Positions 42,413-50,875 of a stretch of 64,000 bases of DNA are shown in pieces. This stretch comes from CAXXOK01 sp963675365 (GTDB lineage: Bacteria; Bacillota; Clostridia; Christensenellales; Aristaeellaceae), in NCBI GenBank assembly GCA_963675365.2, contig CAXXVA010000003.1:744001-808000 (forward strand). The letters run 5' to 3'. Position 1 is the stretch's first letter. Each line of letters begins with the position of its first letter. Position numbers and translations under genes: made by a program. A model generated the notes under the pieces. It saw only the letters and a program-made list of their open reading frames with translations, made no database searches and had not been told where the DNA came from.

Positions 42413-44122
42413 ATGAAGTATTTATATGGCAAAGGGAAATTTAGGGATTATGCAATTAAGACCATATTGATTGCTATGTTCTTCATTATTCTATCAATCA
42501 ATTCAAATGCGATAGCAGAAGAAACAAGTTATTGGACAGATGCTGGTATTGTCGCTTCATCATTCGCTGGGGGTACTGGAACGGAAGCAGACCCTTATCT
42601 AATTTCCAGTGCATCGGAACTTGGTTATCTAGCGTATTTGGTGAACAATGGTGAAGAAGGTAGTTCCGATGAAACGCCAAAGCACTACGTTTTAACAAAC
42701 AATATTATTTTGACGGAACATGAATGGGTTCCAATCGGTGCATATGAAGGGAGACCGTTTTGCGGCAACTTTGACGGTAACGGCTATTTAGTAAGTGGTA
42801 TGATAATAACAAGAGCATATGAATGTATAGGTCTATTCGGTATGGTTTCACGTAATTGGAGAGAAACGCTATTAGCGGATATCAGAGTAAAAAATCTATC
42901 TGTAGATGGAAAAATAACAATTACAGGATTTGATGATATGGTAGTAGATTTTGTCGATATTGGCGGAATAGCTGGTATAGCTGGTTATAGGCTTGATAAT
43001 TGTCATAGCAACGTAAGCATCAGTATTCTATCTTTTGACAACAATAATGACATAACCGCATTTTCAATTGGCGGTTTAACAGGAGCTGCGGGCGAAGCGA
43101 AAAACTGTTCGTCAATCGGTAGTATCTACGTGGTTTATTTGAACAATACAGGCTATAGATTGCCTTATGTATATATTGGTGGAATATCATCTAGTGATTG
43201 GTATATTGAAAACTGTTTTTCTGCGACAGATATTTTGGTGAATACCGAAACAACACATTATAGTGAATATCGTGGAATAACAGCAGGTGGGATTGTTGGT
43301 TACGGCAAACTTATATCAAATTGTTATAGTGCTGGGAGCATTAGTGTTGAACAACAAATAGGCGATAATTACGTTGGTAATCTGGTGGGCTGGGGTGATA
43401 ACGGTGACCCGGGGATTCTTGTTAGAAATAGCTATTGGCTAGCTGATAATCAGGTGGCGAATGATGCAAATAATGACGGTGTTGGTTATGATGGACAAGA
43501 CAGCGAAGACTGTTATACCTTCTACAGGCAGGAAACATCATGGCAAATAACAGGTAGTGGGGATAATCTTACAGACGTACTCAACGAATGGGTGCTTATG
43601 CAGAACAATGCATTGTACACAGGTTGGCGTAATGCTGAAAACGCAAGCGAAAACAACGGATATCCTGTATTTTTAACTAAATATCCGAAAGCAGAAGATT
43701 GTTTGGTGTCAGGCGTTTCTGAAAATCAATGGTTCATTCAGGGGACGGTTATTAGTTTTATTGCACAAGGAGCAGGGCAGAATCAACCAGCATTTGTGGG
43801 GCATAGAAGGTGGCTTCCATCGTTCTGGCAAACAAATCCAACAGGGCTATGGACACATGCCCCATATACAGCAGAATTTGCCACTGCTTCATTGCAAACA
43901 GGTGAACATAGCTTATCTATTACTTTTCTAGAAGAAGAATATGATGGGACAAACTGGCAATCAACTGGGCGTTCCACCATTTGGGAAATCCCCTATATGA
44001 TTGCAGCCTTACCAGAAACTAGTGACAATGCAAACCCAGGTCTTTATATTGTTTTATTAACATTGTCCGTTGGACTAATCATGCTGGTAATTCGTAAGAT
44101 AGCTATTTACACTGCTTCCTGA
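42413..44122 (+). CDS. Sortase-anchored surface protein with GLUG-type repeats
   Basis: The 569-residue protein has a signal peptide (about 1-35, NAIA) and the FAGGTGTEADPYLISSASELGYLAYL start typical of GLUG adhesins. Several GLUG-like units follow (for example IGLFGMV, IGGLTGAAG, TAGGIVGYG). It ends in LPETS (residue 533), a hydrophobic helix and a basic tail, a cell-wall sorting signal with Ser in place of the usual Gly. It is likely an adhesin carried as cargo. Codon use is AT-rich like the rest of the element. AGAGAGG lies upstream of the start. Confidence 0.82.
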   Translation: MKYLYGKGKFRDYAIKTILIAMFFIILSINSNAIAEETSYWTDAGIVASSFAGGTGTEADPYLISSASELGYLAYLVNNGEEGSSDETPKHYVLTNNIILTEHEWVPIGAYEGRPFCGNFDGNGYLVSGMIITRAYECIGLFGMVSRNWRETLLADIRVKNLSVDGKITITGFDDMVVDFVDIGGIAGIAGYRLDNCHSNVSISILSFDNNNDITAFSIGGLTGAAGEAKNCSSIGSIYVVYLNNTGYRLPYVYIGGISSSDWYIENCFSATDILVNTETTHYSEYRGITAGGIVGYGKLISNCYSAGSISVEQQIGDNYVGNLVGWGDNGDPGILVRNSYWLADNQVANDANNDGVGYDGQDSEDCYTFYRQETSWQITGSGDNLTDVLNEWVLMQNNALYTGWRNAENASENNGYPVFLTKYPKAEDCLVSGVSENQWFIQGTVISFIAQGAGQNQPAFVGHRRWLPSFWQTNPTGLWTHAPYTAEFATASLQTGEHSLSITFLEEEYDGTNWQSTGRSTIWEIPYMIAALPETSDNANPGLYIVLLTLSVGLIMLVIRKIAIYTAS

Positions 44123-44333
44123 TTTTAGCATTGGTTACCAATAACTGTATTGAACCTTTTCATTGATTATATTGTACACTACAAATTGCAGTAATGGTAT
44201 AGGATATTTACAGTCAGTAGAGCATATAGAGAGGGTTATATACCCCGTTTTTAATATAAGCGTATTTGATGATTGTATGAAAACCTTATGTGTTGATATA
44301 ATGAATCTATAGTTTACACAGGAGGCCATTTAC

Positions 44334-45803
44334 GTGGCAAAGTATTGCATAGGTGATTTACACGGAAGATATGATTTGTACTGTCTTGCTTTGGAAAAAG
44401 TAGGCTTTAATGATGCTGTTGACGAGTTGTATATTTTAGGCGATGCAATAAATAAAAATAGTGGCGGCGTGAAAATTCTACAGGATGTCATGCGTTCCCC
44501 AAAAACTAAAATATTGTTAAAGGGAAATCATGAATTTAATTTCCTAGAGAATTCTGAAGTGTTTGATTGGATTATCTATGATGACTTCTTATGTGAAATC
44601 ATGCAACGAGTAGTATCGTTATATTCAAGTAAACTATATAACGAGATTGCTGAAATAGTAAAAGGTAAGATTTCAAAAAGGAACAGGGATATTATCTGGG
44701 ATAATAGGAGTGTAGCTAAATGGCGCAAAACGGGTCACAGAAATAGACGTGAGGAGTTACTGTTCACAATACTTGATATGATTGAATATAACGACTATGA
44801 TGCGGATAAATATGAAAAACTGTACCGTATGCTGGAAAGAATGGGAGGGATGTTTAAAACAAAGCCTTTTACGTTAGAACTACTGCATTTATTGCCTGAT
44901 GAATACAGCAAAATAAAACAGTTCATTGCTAATTGTGGAGAATTCGAGGAATTTGACCACTGTAATAAACACTTTATCTTGTTACATGATATTAGGGAAG
45001 TTCATGATAAAAAACTGAAGCGTATTAAGAGCAACAAGATAGCCTTTTCTGAAATAGAAAAAGCAAACAATCGATGGCCGTTTATATTTGAGGGAACATC
45101 ATCCTTTGAATTTCCGAGATATCACATGCTGTTTGGCCATACACCTAACTTATCGTTTCCAGAGAACCATTACTATATTTTCGGTCATGAGCCAACACCA
45201 AAAATCCATAAAAAAGTAAGTGGATATGATATGTGGGGAGACCGCTATGGTCGGACATATTTTGATTTTGATTATAAAGAGATATTGTCATATATCGATA
45301 GCCGAAACAATCACTATTACAATTTGGATTTAGCATCAAACCCTGTTGGCATACTGCGGTTGGATGACATGGAAGATTTTTATGTATGGATTCCGCCGAA
45401 AAATGCAGAATCAAATTGGGATATAGATGAAAAAACAGCTATTAGCAAAAGAAAAGATTATAGGATTGTTGCGGATGCGCATTTTTATGGAATTACTAGT
45501 AACGGAAACATATTAGAATATAAACTTGGTAAATCAGGATTCGCATTCGTTACTTATCGAGATAACTGTTATGAGTTCTTGATTGGGGTTAATCCAACAA
45601 AGAAAGAACTATACTATACACGTGTTGATTACTTAGATTATTTGTACCTACAATTAATCAGTAATGTAGAAGATGTACAAGCTATTGAGCATATAGCTGA
45701 TATTGTACGCAACGATTTTGACACTAAGGTACAACAAACAGACCACCTTGTATTTGAAGCACAAATAAGAAATTTACTTGAAACTGATGATAAATCAAAA
45801 TAA
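44334..45803 (+). CDS. Metallophosphoesterase (calcineurin-like) protein
   Basis: The 489-residue protein has the metal motifs GDLHGRYD (D8, H10), LGDAIN (D37) and LKGNHEF (N65, H66). A late GHTP/GHEP segment lies near 262-290. The family includes protein phosphatases, nucleotide pyrophosphatases and nucleases. The second motif lacks the usual Asp-Arg of GDxVDRG phosphatases. The C-terminal ~170 residues are not recognised. The GTG start has AGGAGG eight bases upstream. The gene stands alone, about 220 bp before the HEPN gene. A defence or signalling role is possible from context. Confidence 0.8.
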   Translation: MAKYCIGDLHGRYDLYCLALEKVGFNDAVDELYILGDAINKNSGGVKILQDVMRSPKTKILLKGNHEFNFLENSEVFDWIIYDDFLCEIMQRVVSLYSSKLYNEIAEIVKGKISKRNRDIIWDNRSVAKWRKTGHRNRREELLFTILDMIEYNDYDADKYEKLYRMLERMGGMFKTKPFTLELLHLLPDEYSKIKQFIANCGEFEEFDHCNKHFILLHDIREVHDKKLKRIKSNKIAFSEIEKANNRWPFIFEGTSSFEFPRYHMLFGHTPNLSFPENHYYIFGHEPTPKIHKKVSGYDMWGDRYGRTYFDFDYKEILSYIDSRNNHYYNLDLASNPVGILRLDDMEDFYVWIPPKNAESNWDIDEKTAISKRKDYRIVADAHFYGITSNGNILEYKLGKSGFAFVTYRDNCYEFLIGVNPTKKELYYTRVDYLDYLYLQLISNVEDVQAIEHIADIVRNDFDTKVQQTDHLVFEAQIRNLLETDDKSK

Positions 45804-46021
45804 AATAACAATACACGATTGTTCTAGAAAGCTAAAAACGACCTATTGTTTCGTAGTTGATACTAAAACGGTAATTAAAAAGTATACAAGGCGTATCCTT
45901 GCTGTGCTTCTAATGCCGTGATTCTAGAACATTAAGTGAGATACAGTCTTTGGTATTTAGTGCTTATTTATGGTATGATATGGTCAATATCGAAGCGAAA
46001 TAAACATTGGAGATACTGACA

Positions 46022-47068
46022 GTGGTACTTATTAATGCCGTTAAAAAAATAGAACCAATTATACTAAGTAAAAGGCTTGAAATAGGTCTATGTAATCCTT
46101 CGGGAGACTGGATTTCTGGGTTTATTGATGACTTTAAAGAAGAAATTATGTTAGAAGAACACTTTTTTCAGTCGAATCTAGAATACTATACGGAACCCAA
46201 CGATTCCCGGATAGATGTTGAAAGAATAGCAAAAAGTCTTGGATGGAACGGCACAGATACTGCAATGCGATATATTGCAATGCATCTTATAGAGATACAG
46301 TTCCTTGATTTTGATACATCACTTTTAAAACTGAAAAATGTATGTGATAGTCCAACTTGTGAGCCGCAATATACCCGTAAGTTCTTAAAGTTTTGTGATA
46401 TGCTTAGCTATGCAATAAAAAACCACAATTACAAGCATTACACTATACCATTCCCCATTTATAATTCTGATGAGCTAGATGAAAAACAGCATATTCTTCG
46501 TTTCATATCTGCATATAGCCATCCACATCGACAATGGAACATCGACATTAATGCTTTTTCAACAAGTGCAATATCAACACTTGAGGATATTGGCGGTAGA
46601 TTAGATGCCTTTTTAAAAGATGATAACGATTTCTATTTGCTTGATTACATTTTCAACGCTATATATCACGACGATGATTACAATGCATACTACGTTTTTA
46701 AAATAATGTCACTAATTGAGTTGTTGATTATGAAAACGAATCGCAAGGTGAAAACCGCAGATGAAATGGCAAGAAAGCTTCCGCAATTTCATTTTAGTGG
46801 TATTGATGATGAGCAGAAAGCAGATTTCGCTAAATTACTATGGAAATTCAGGAATAAAATAGCGCACGGTGAATTTGAATCATTGCAAAAACTATTAACA
46901 CAATATCGAGAAAAGTATATGAAGGAATTTTGGTTTGACGAGTACGAATATTCGATTGAAAACTGGACATATGGAGATATTGGTCTGCGACTTAATAGCA
47001 TTCTTAGTGAGATTCTATGGTTGTTAATATCAGACACTGAACAATTGATGAAAATCAAGAACGGTTAA
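46022..47068 (+). CDS. HEPN-like protein (RX4H motif)
   Basis: The 348-residue protein is mostly helical. Near the C-terminus it has R277-N-K-I-A-H282, matching the RX4-6H catalytic motif of HEPN ribonucleases, in a context (FRNKIAHGEFE) like Apea-type HEPN domains. HEPN domains act as RNases in toxin-antitoxin and abortive-infection systems. The GTG at 46022 was chosen because GGAG lies nine bases upstream; a TTG at 46007 is the alternative. The nuclease-domain gene follows closely, and the two are probably co-transcribed. The family of the N-terminal ~200 residues is unknown. Confidence 0.65.
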   Translation: MVLINAVKKIEPIILSKRLEIGLCNPSGDWISGFIDDFKEEIMLEEHFFQSNLEYYTEPNDSRIDVERIAKSLGWNGTDTAMRYIAMHLIEIQFLDFDTSLLKLKNVCDSPTCEPQYTRKFLKFCDMLSYAIKNHNYKHYTIPFPIYNSDELDEKQHILRFISAYSHPHRQWNIDINAFSTSAISTLEDIGGRLDAFLKDDNDFYLLDYIFNAIYHDDDYNAYYVFKIMSLIELLIMKTNRKVKTADEMARKLPQFHFSGIDDEQKADFAKLLWKFRNKIAHGEFESLQKLLTQYREKYMKEFWFDEYEYSIENWTYGDIGLRLNSILSEILWLLISDTEQLMKIKNG

Positions 47069-47140
47069 CTTGCATGTATCACCATGTTAGTAATCATTTC
47101 ACATGCTTTACACAAATTACTTGGTGTTCATAAGGGAGTG

Positions 47141-48664
47141 ATGAAAGTGTGGTTGTATATCATTGCTGGAATCGGATTATTAGCCATTTTTCTTGTGATA
47201 AAATCCTTTGTTTGGGATAAACCACACGACCTAATACTATCATTAAAAAGCGACATAGAGAAACTGCAAAGCATTCATCAGCAAGAACTTATTAGCATTA
47301 CCGAGAAACTAAGAAGCAATACATATTCTTCTGGTCAGACTAGTGAAATCGTAGACATCATTTTAACTACCGCTTGGAGGGAATTATCCGAATTATGTAA
47401 CAAGCAGTTTTCATTTCTTGGCATTCCCAAACAATATGATACAAGTGTCTGGGAGAAAAATAGCGTCATTGAACCTATGAAGCGTAGGTTTATTGAAGCG
47501 ATAGAAGAGCAATACAAGTATCGTTATCTAATATTTCTATTCCCTGAATTAGCAAAATTATTCAATGGGCGAGAAATTGTAAGAGTACCGTCTGAACATC
47601 CAACTACAATCGATGTCAGAACAGAAAACTTATTTGATGTCGTAAATTTACTACAAAGAACATCGAAAGCATCTGCGGAACTGATTTACCTTAAAAACCG
47701 TATAGCATTTTTAAAAGCATCAAATTCAAATCTTAAAGCAATTCCATATATGGCAGGAATTATGGCTGATTATGAAACGTATGGACTAGAGCGTTTAGCA
47801 AAAGAGCTTGATTGGGGATATGAAATAAAGCGTATGGGCAAAGTAAAATCCATACGTGAAATTCGAAAAGATGCACAGGCAATGGTTGAAAGAAACAAGG
47901 AATCCCAATACCAATTAGCTTATTTACTAAATCTATTTCCAAATCTAGAGGATGTCGTTGATACTGATTATTTTCACTTGCCGCTAATTGAAGTCAGTGA
48001 GCTGTCCGAATATGATTTTGCAAGGGACTATTTATCAAAGGAAGAATACGAAACTTTAAGTATAACAGAGCGAAATCAACGCGCCTTAGATTATTATAAA
48101 AATTCGAAGAAGAAAACAAAGTGGCAAATTGGACGGGATTATGAATTGTATGTCGGGTATAGATACAGTCAAGATGGATATGACGTAGATTATTTTGGTT
48201 CCTATATGGGGTTGGAAGATTTGGGTCGTGACCTGATAGTAAAAAAAGACGGAACAACATCGATTATTCAATGTAAGTATTGGAGTAGCACTAAGCAAAT
48301 TCATGAAAAACACGTCAATCAATTGTTCGGAACAAAAGTTTGTTTCTGCATAGAACATAGTATTGAACCAGATAAAGTTAAGGGAGTTCTTGTTACCAAT
48401 ATTCAACTTTCCGAAACGGCAAAAAAGATGGCATCATATCTTGGAATAGAATATACGGAGAATTTTGAAGCTGGCGATTATCCTTGTATCAAATGCAATA
48501 TTGGAAAGGATGAATTAGGAGTAGTAAAAATTTATCACCTTCCGTTTGACCAGCAATACGATTCTGCTAAGATAAAAAACGAAGGTGAGTTTTTTGCGAT
48601 GACTGTTGCGGAAGCCGAGGCTGCTGGGTTTAGAAGAGCCTTTAGGTGGTTTGGCAATAATTAG
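47141..48664 (+). CDS. Membrane-anchored Mrr-type restriction endonuclease-like protein
   Basis: The ~507-residue protein starts with a transmembrane helix (about residues 2-22), followed by a helical/coiled middle. A C-terminal Mrr-like nuclease domain starts near 328 (WQIGRDYELYVGYRY). The active site reads D364 (LGRDLIV) and Q377-C-K379 (IIQCKYW), the D...QxK form of Mrr. Tethering to the membrane is unusual for a restriction enzyme and suggests attack on incoming DNA. ATG 47141 is very close to AAGGGAG; a GTG at 47147 has better spacing. The frame ends in TAG, a counter-example to wholesale amber recoding in the element. Confidence 0.78.
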   Translation: MKVWLYIIAGIGLLAIFLVIKSFVWDKPHDLILSLKSDIEKLQSIHQQELISITEKLRSNTYSSGQTSEIVDIILTTAWRELSELCNKQFSFLGIPKQYDTSVWEKNSVIEPMKRRFIEAIEEQYKYRYLIFLFPELAKLFNGREIVRVPSEHPTTIDVRTENLFDVVNLLQRTSKASAELIYLKNRIAFLKASNSNLKAIPYMAGIMADYETYGLERLAKELDWGYEIKRMGKVKSIREIRKDAQAMVERNKESQYQLAYLLNLFPNLEDVVDTDYFHLPLIEVSELSEYDFARDYLSKEEYETLSITERNQRALDYYKNSKKKTKWQIGRDYELYVGYRYSQDGYDVDYFGSYMGLEDLGRDLIVKKDGTTSIIQCKYWSSTKQIHEKHVNQLFGTKVCFCIEHSIEPDKVKGVLVTNIQLSETAKKMASYLGIEYTENFEAGDYPCIKCNIGKDELGVVKIYHLPFDQQYDSAKIKNEGEFFAMTVAEAEAAGFRRAFRWFGNN

Positions 48665-48698
48665 TGTATATCAATGTAATATTCTAAAACGTTCGTAG

Positions 48699-48794
48699 TT
48701 GATTCCTGATAGTGAAATCAACGAATACGAAGAAGGTAAAAAAGAGTTTGCAAAAAAGAAAAGGAGCCTTTGGAAGCGTATCTTTGGTGACTAA
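48699..48794 (+). pseudogene. 3' remnant of an unidentified gene
   Basis: The frame from TTG 48699 to TAA encodes DSEINEYEEGKKEFAKKK and then a basic, aromatic end (LWKRIFGD). This looks like the true C-terminus of a protein. It is directly preceded by an in-frame TAG and lacks a ribosome-binding site. It is probably a leftover of a deleted gene. Confidence 0.4.
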
Positions 48795-48870
48795 TTACTT
48801 TTCGTTTTATCCTATGTTCATTCACTAAACTATCATAATCTATGTATCTCCTAATGGGTAATAGAAAAAT

Positions 48871-48906
48871 GCGCACGGAAGTAGAGAGAGTGTATGTACC
48901 CCAAAA
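48871..48906 (+). repeat. 36-bp repeat, copy 2
   Basis: Partner of 42234-42269. A shorter, diverged relative (AGAGAGG...TATATACCCC) lies near 44226-44246, before the metallophosphoesterase gene. Confidence 0.7.
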
Positions 48907-49144
48907 TCGGATGTTTGAATATCAATTTGGCATTCAAATGTATACGTGAATACCCTGCTAATTAATGGTGAACAGAATCATCGGCATATGCCTAACACGG
49001 CAGACAAAGACCATGAATACATGCCGGATTTGCATCACGCATATGTCCAGTAATAGCGATTGATAGGGTAAATCCGGATGTTGAAGTCGAAATACCTTCA
49101 AAATTACTACTGTGCCAATTATTACGCGATTGTCACATAGGAAC

Positions 49145-49191
49145 CGTTGACATCGTGGAGGTCGATGGTTCGAGCCCATTTAATCCCACCA
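49145..49191 (+). repeat. attR: 47-bp direct repeat (displaced tRNA-Val 3' end)
   Basis: Exact copy of the 3' part of tRNA-Val, including CCA, without the 5' half. It marks the right end of the element. Confidence 0.93.
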
Positions 49192-49195
49192 GAAA

Positions 49196-49223
49196 ACTCC
49201 TGAAGCAATTCGGGAGTATTTTT
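49196..49223 (+). terminator. Original tRNA-Val terminator, now separated by the element
   Basis: ACTCCTGAA and TTCGGGAGT form a nine-pair stem (one G-U) with a GCAA loop, followed by a T-run. Its position right after attR indicates it once terminated the tRNA transcript. Confidence 0.8.
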
Positions 49224-49271
49224 TATGCTGATAGCTTCAGTTGTGCCTGTGCGGTCTGCAGACAATATATC

Positions 49272-49300
49272 TTGTGTTCGCAATGATCCCATGATACAAT
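49272..49300 (+). promoter_or_regulatory. Promoter of the SipW-type export locus
   Basis: TTGTGT at 49272-49277 and TACAAT at 49295-49300 have a 17-bp spacer, about 30 bp before the signal peptidase start. Confidence 0.6.
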
Positions 49301-49328
49301 AATGAAAACCGTAATGAGGGATAAGCGA

Positions 49329-49868
49329 ATGCAGACTGGCAACGATTTCTACACGTCCCGGGAAGAGGTTGAAGCGCTTCTGAAAGAAACGCTGGAAGCC
49401 AAGGAAATCAGGGACGATAAGGACAAGCCCGGCAAAGCAACCGCAAAACGGAAGAAATATTTTAAGCGCTTCCTATATATAGCTATTATCGCCGCCATGC
49501 TTGCGATGTTGGGCAAGGTATGGATTCAAAAGCTGAATAACGAAACGCCAAGCCTGTTCGGCTATCAGATTTATGTTGTGGAAACCGGCAGCATGATTCC
49601 CACGCTGCCTATCGGCGCCAATATTCTGGTACGGCAGCTTGGCGAATACGACGAGCTGCACGTAGGCGATATCGTTACCTATTCCCACAACGACGTTGCG
49701 GTGACCCACCGCATCGTCGAGCTTGTCATGGGGGACGACGGTGTGCTGCGCTACCAAACCAAGGGCGATAATCCGGACAATTCCAAAGATCCGTGGCTGG
49801 TGGAGCGCAGCGAAATCCGCGGCGTGGTCATCTGGCATTTCTCACTTTCCGGCCTGTTTGGCAAATAG
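49329..49868 (+). CDS. sipW: SipW-type signal peptidase I
   Basis: The 179-residue enzyme has a transmembrane helix near 46-66 and the peptidase S26 core. The nucleophile is Ser88 in VETGSMIP. The general base position is His127 in AVTHRIVE, the ER/SipW type rather than the Lys of ordinary bacterial signal peptidases. The C-terminal block GDNPDNSKDPWLVE is typical of SipW. Such enzymes process TasA/camelysin-like proteins, and four such substrates lie downstream. The ATG at 49329 follows GAGGG by eight bases. It ends in TAG, nine bases before the next ATG. Confidence 0.93.
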   Translation: MQTGNDFYTSREEVEALLKETLEAKEIRDDKDKPGKATAKRKKYFKRFLYIAIIAAMLAMLGKVWIQKLNNETPSLFGYQIYVVETGSMIPTLPIGANILVRQLGEYDELHVGDIVTYSHNDVAVTHRIVELVMGDDGVLRYQTKGDNPDNSKDPWLVERSEIRGVVIWHFSLSGLFGK

Positions 49869-49876
49869 GGGAATTC

Positions 49877-50875
49877 ATGAAACCGAAGACAAAGAAACCC
49901 AATTTTAAACAGCCGCACCCGCAGGCGTACATCGTTCAGGCGAACGACGTGACGTCCGAGGAGATGTACCGCTACCCGGACGAACGGGAAGAGCCCGTGC
50001 TGCGCGGGATCACGTTTGATATCAGGATCGGCGAATGCTGGGGCATCATCGACAACGAACCGTTCGAACTTGAACTGCTGATGCAGATTATAGGCAATGT
50101 GCGCCCGTACGCCAGCGGCCGCTGCTCGTTGACCGAGCAGGGTATGATGCGACGCAAACGCCGCATCCTTCCGCATGTATTTTTCATTTCCGGCGGCGAT
50201 ACTGTACCCGGCAACCTGAACACGCTGGAATACCTGATGTATGTCACCGCACACCGGCGCATCCCGGACCGCAAGCGGCAGGCGACCATCCTCAAAGCGC
50301 TTTTGGATTCGGGGCTATATTACCTGACGCTGGTCCCGATGAAGCAGCTGACCATGGCGGAACGCGCAGCGATCTGCCTGTTGTCGGCCGCGATGTCCAA
50401 GGCGCTGCTGATTGTGTTTTCCGTTTCGGAGCTGAGCTTTCCGCCGCAGCTTGCCAAAGGGATACGCTACGTCGTCGAGCTGATCCACAGGCGCGGCGGC
50501 GCGGTGCTGATTGGCAGCAAGGACTGCTTCTTCGTCCAGACGGTATGCACGCACGCGGCGTTTATGCTCGGCGGAGAGTTTAGAAAAAGCGGACGGGTCG
50601 ACGTCATGCTCAAAACACTGGATCAGCGTGCCTTTATCCTCACGAGTGAAAAGCCGGAACTGCTGGAAATGGCAATCAACAAGGCTGCGCCTAATTTGCA
50701 GACCTACCGGTTTGATAACGAGGTGCACATTTACGTGCGTAACGGCGAGACGATCTCGCAGGCCGAGCTGATGCACATTCTCCTAAACGCGGGCGTAACC
50801 CTCGATACCATCCAAACCAGCCGGCCAACGCTGCAAAACGCCTATAAGGAGGTGCTTGCGGGCCATGTTATATAA
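49877..50875 (+). CDS. ABC-transporter ATPase-like protein lacking catalytic motifs
   Basis: The 332-residue protein follows the ABC ATPase layout: VLRGITFDIRIGECWGIID, then IIGNVRPYASG, a helical segment, KALLIVFSVSEL and AVLIGSKDCFFVQTVCTHAAFMLGGEF. Every nucleotide motif is replaced. The Walker A position reads DNEPFELEL, the signature is LTMAERAAI, Walker B has no Asp-Glu, and the H-loop has Lys. The C-terminal ~90 residues resemble the accessory domain of drug-exporter ATPases. It should not hydrolyse ATP and may be a structural partner of the permease that follows (11-bp overlap). AGGGG precedes the ATG. Confidence 0.75.
   Translation: MKPKTKKPNFKQPHPQAYIVQANDVTSEEMYRYPDEREEPVLRGITFDIRIGECWGIIDNEPFELELLMQIIGNVRPYASGRCSLTEQGMMRRKRRILPHVFFISGGDTVPGNLNTLEYLMYVTAHRRIPDRKRQATILKALLDSGLYYLTLVPMKQLTMAERAAICLLSAAMSKALLIVFSVSELSFPPQLAKGIRYVVELIHRRGGAVLIGSKDCFFVQTVCTHAAFMLGGEFRKSGRVDVMLKTLDQRAFILTSEKPELLEMAINKAAPNLQTYRFDNEVHIYVRNGETISQAELMHILLNAGVTLDTIQTSRPTLQNAYKEVLAGHVI

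Larger units (their letters stand above)
48665..49144. other. Gene-poor right end of the element
   Basis: This stretch holds a 31-codon remnant (48699-48794) and the second copy of the 36-bp repeat. I see no intact gene. A minus-strand open frame at 48958-49179 reads through the tRNA fragment and is not coding. Confidence 0.6.
36360..49191. mobile_element. Integrative element in tRNA-Val, about 12.8 kb
   Basis: The element is bounded by 47-bp perfect direct repeats of the tRNA-Val 3' end. It carries a tyrosine integrase next to attL, an excisionase-like ORF, a Rep-like ORF, a serine recombinase, an XRE regulator and several cargo genes. It is visibly AT-rich against GC-rich flanks. No phage structural genes, relaxase or type IV secretion genes are present, so it is a genomic island or mobilisable element rather than a complete prophage or ICE. 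Confidence 0.93.

Noticed and set aside
48958..49179. Minus-strand 73-codon frame starting MGSNHRPPRCQ
   Set aside because: It is antisense to the displaced tRNA fragment; this start peptide is a well-known artefact of reading tRNA genes backwards.
36360..49191. Complete prophage or conjugative element
   Set aside because: No capsid, tail, portal, terminase, relaxase or type IV secretion genes are present.
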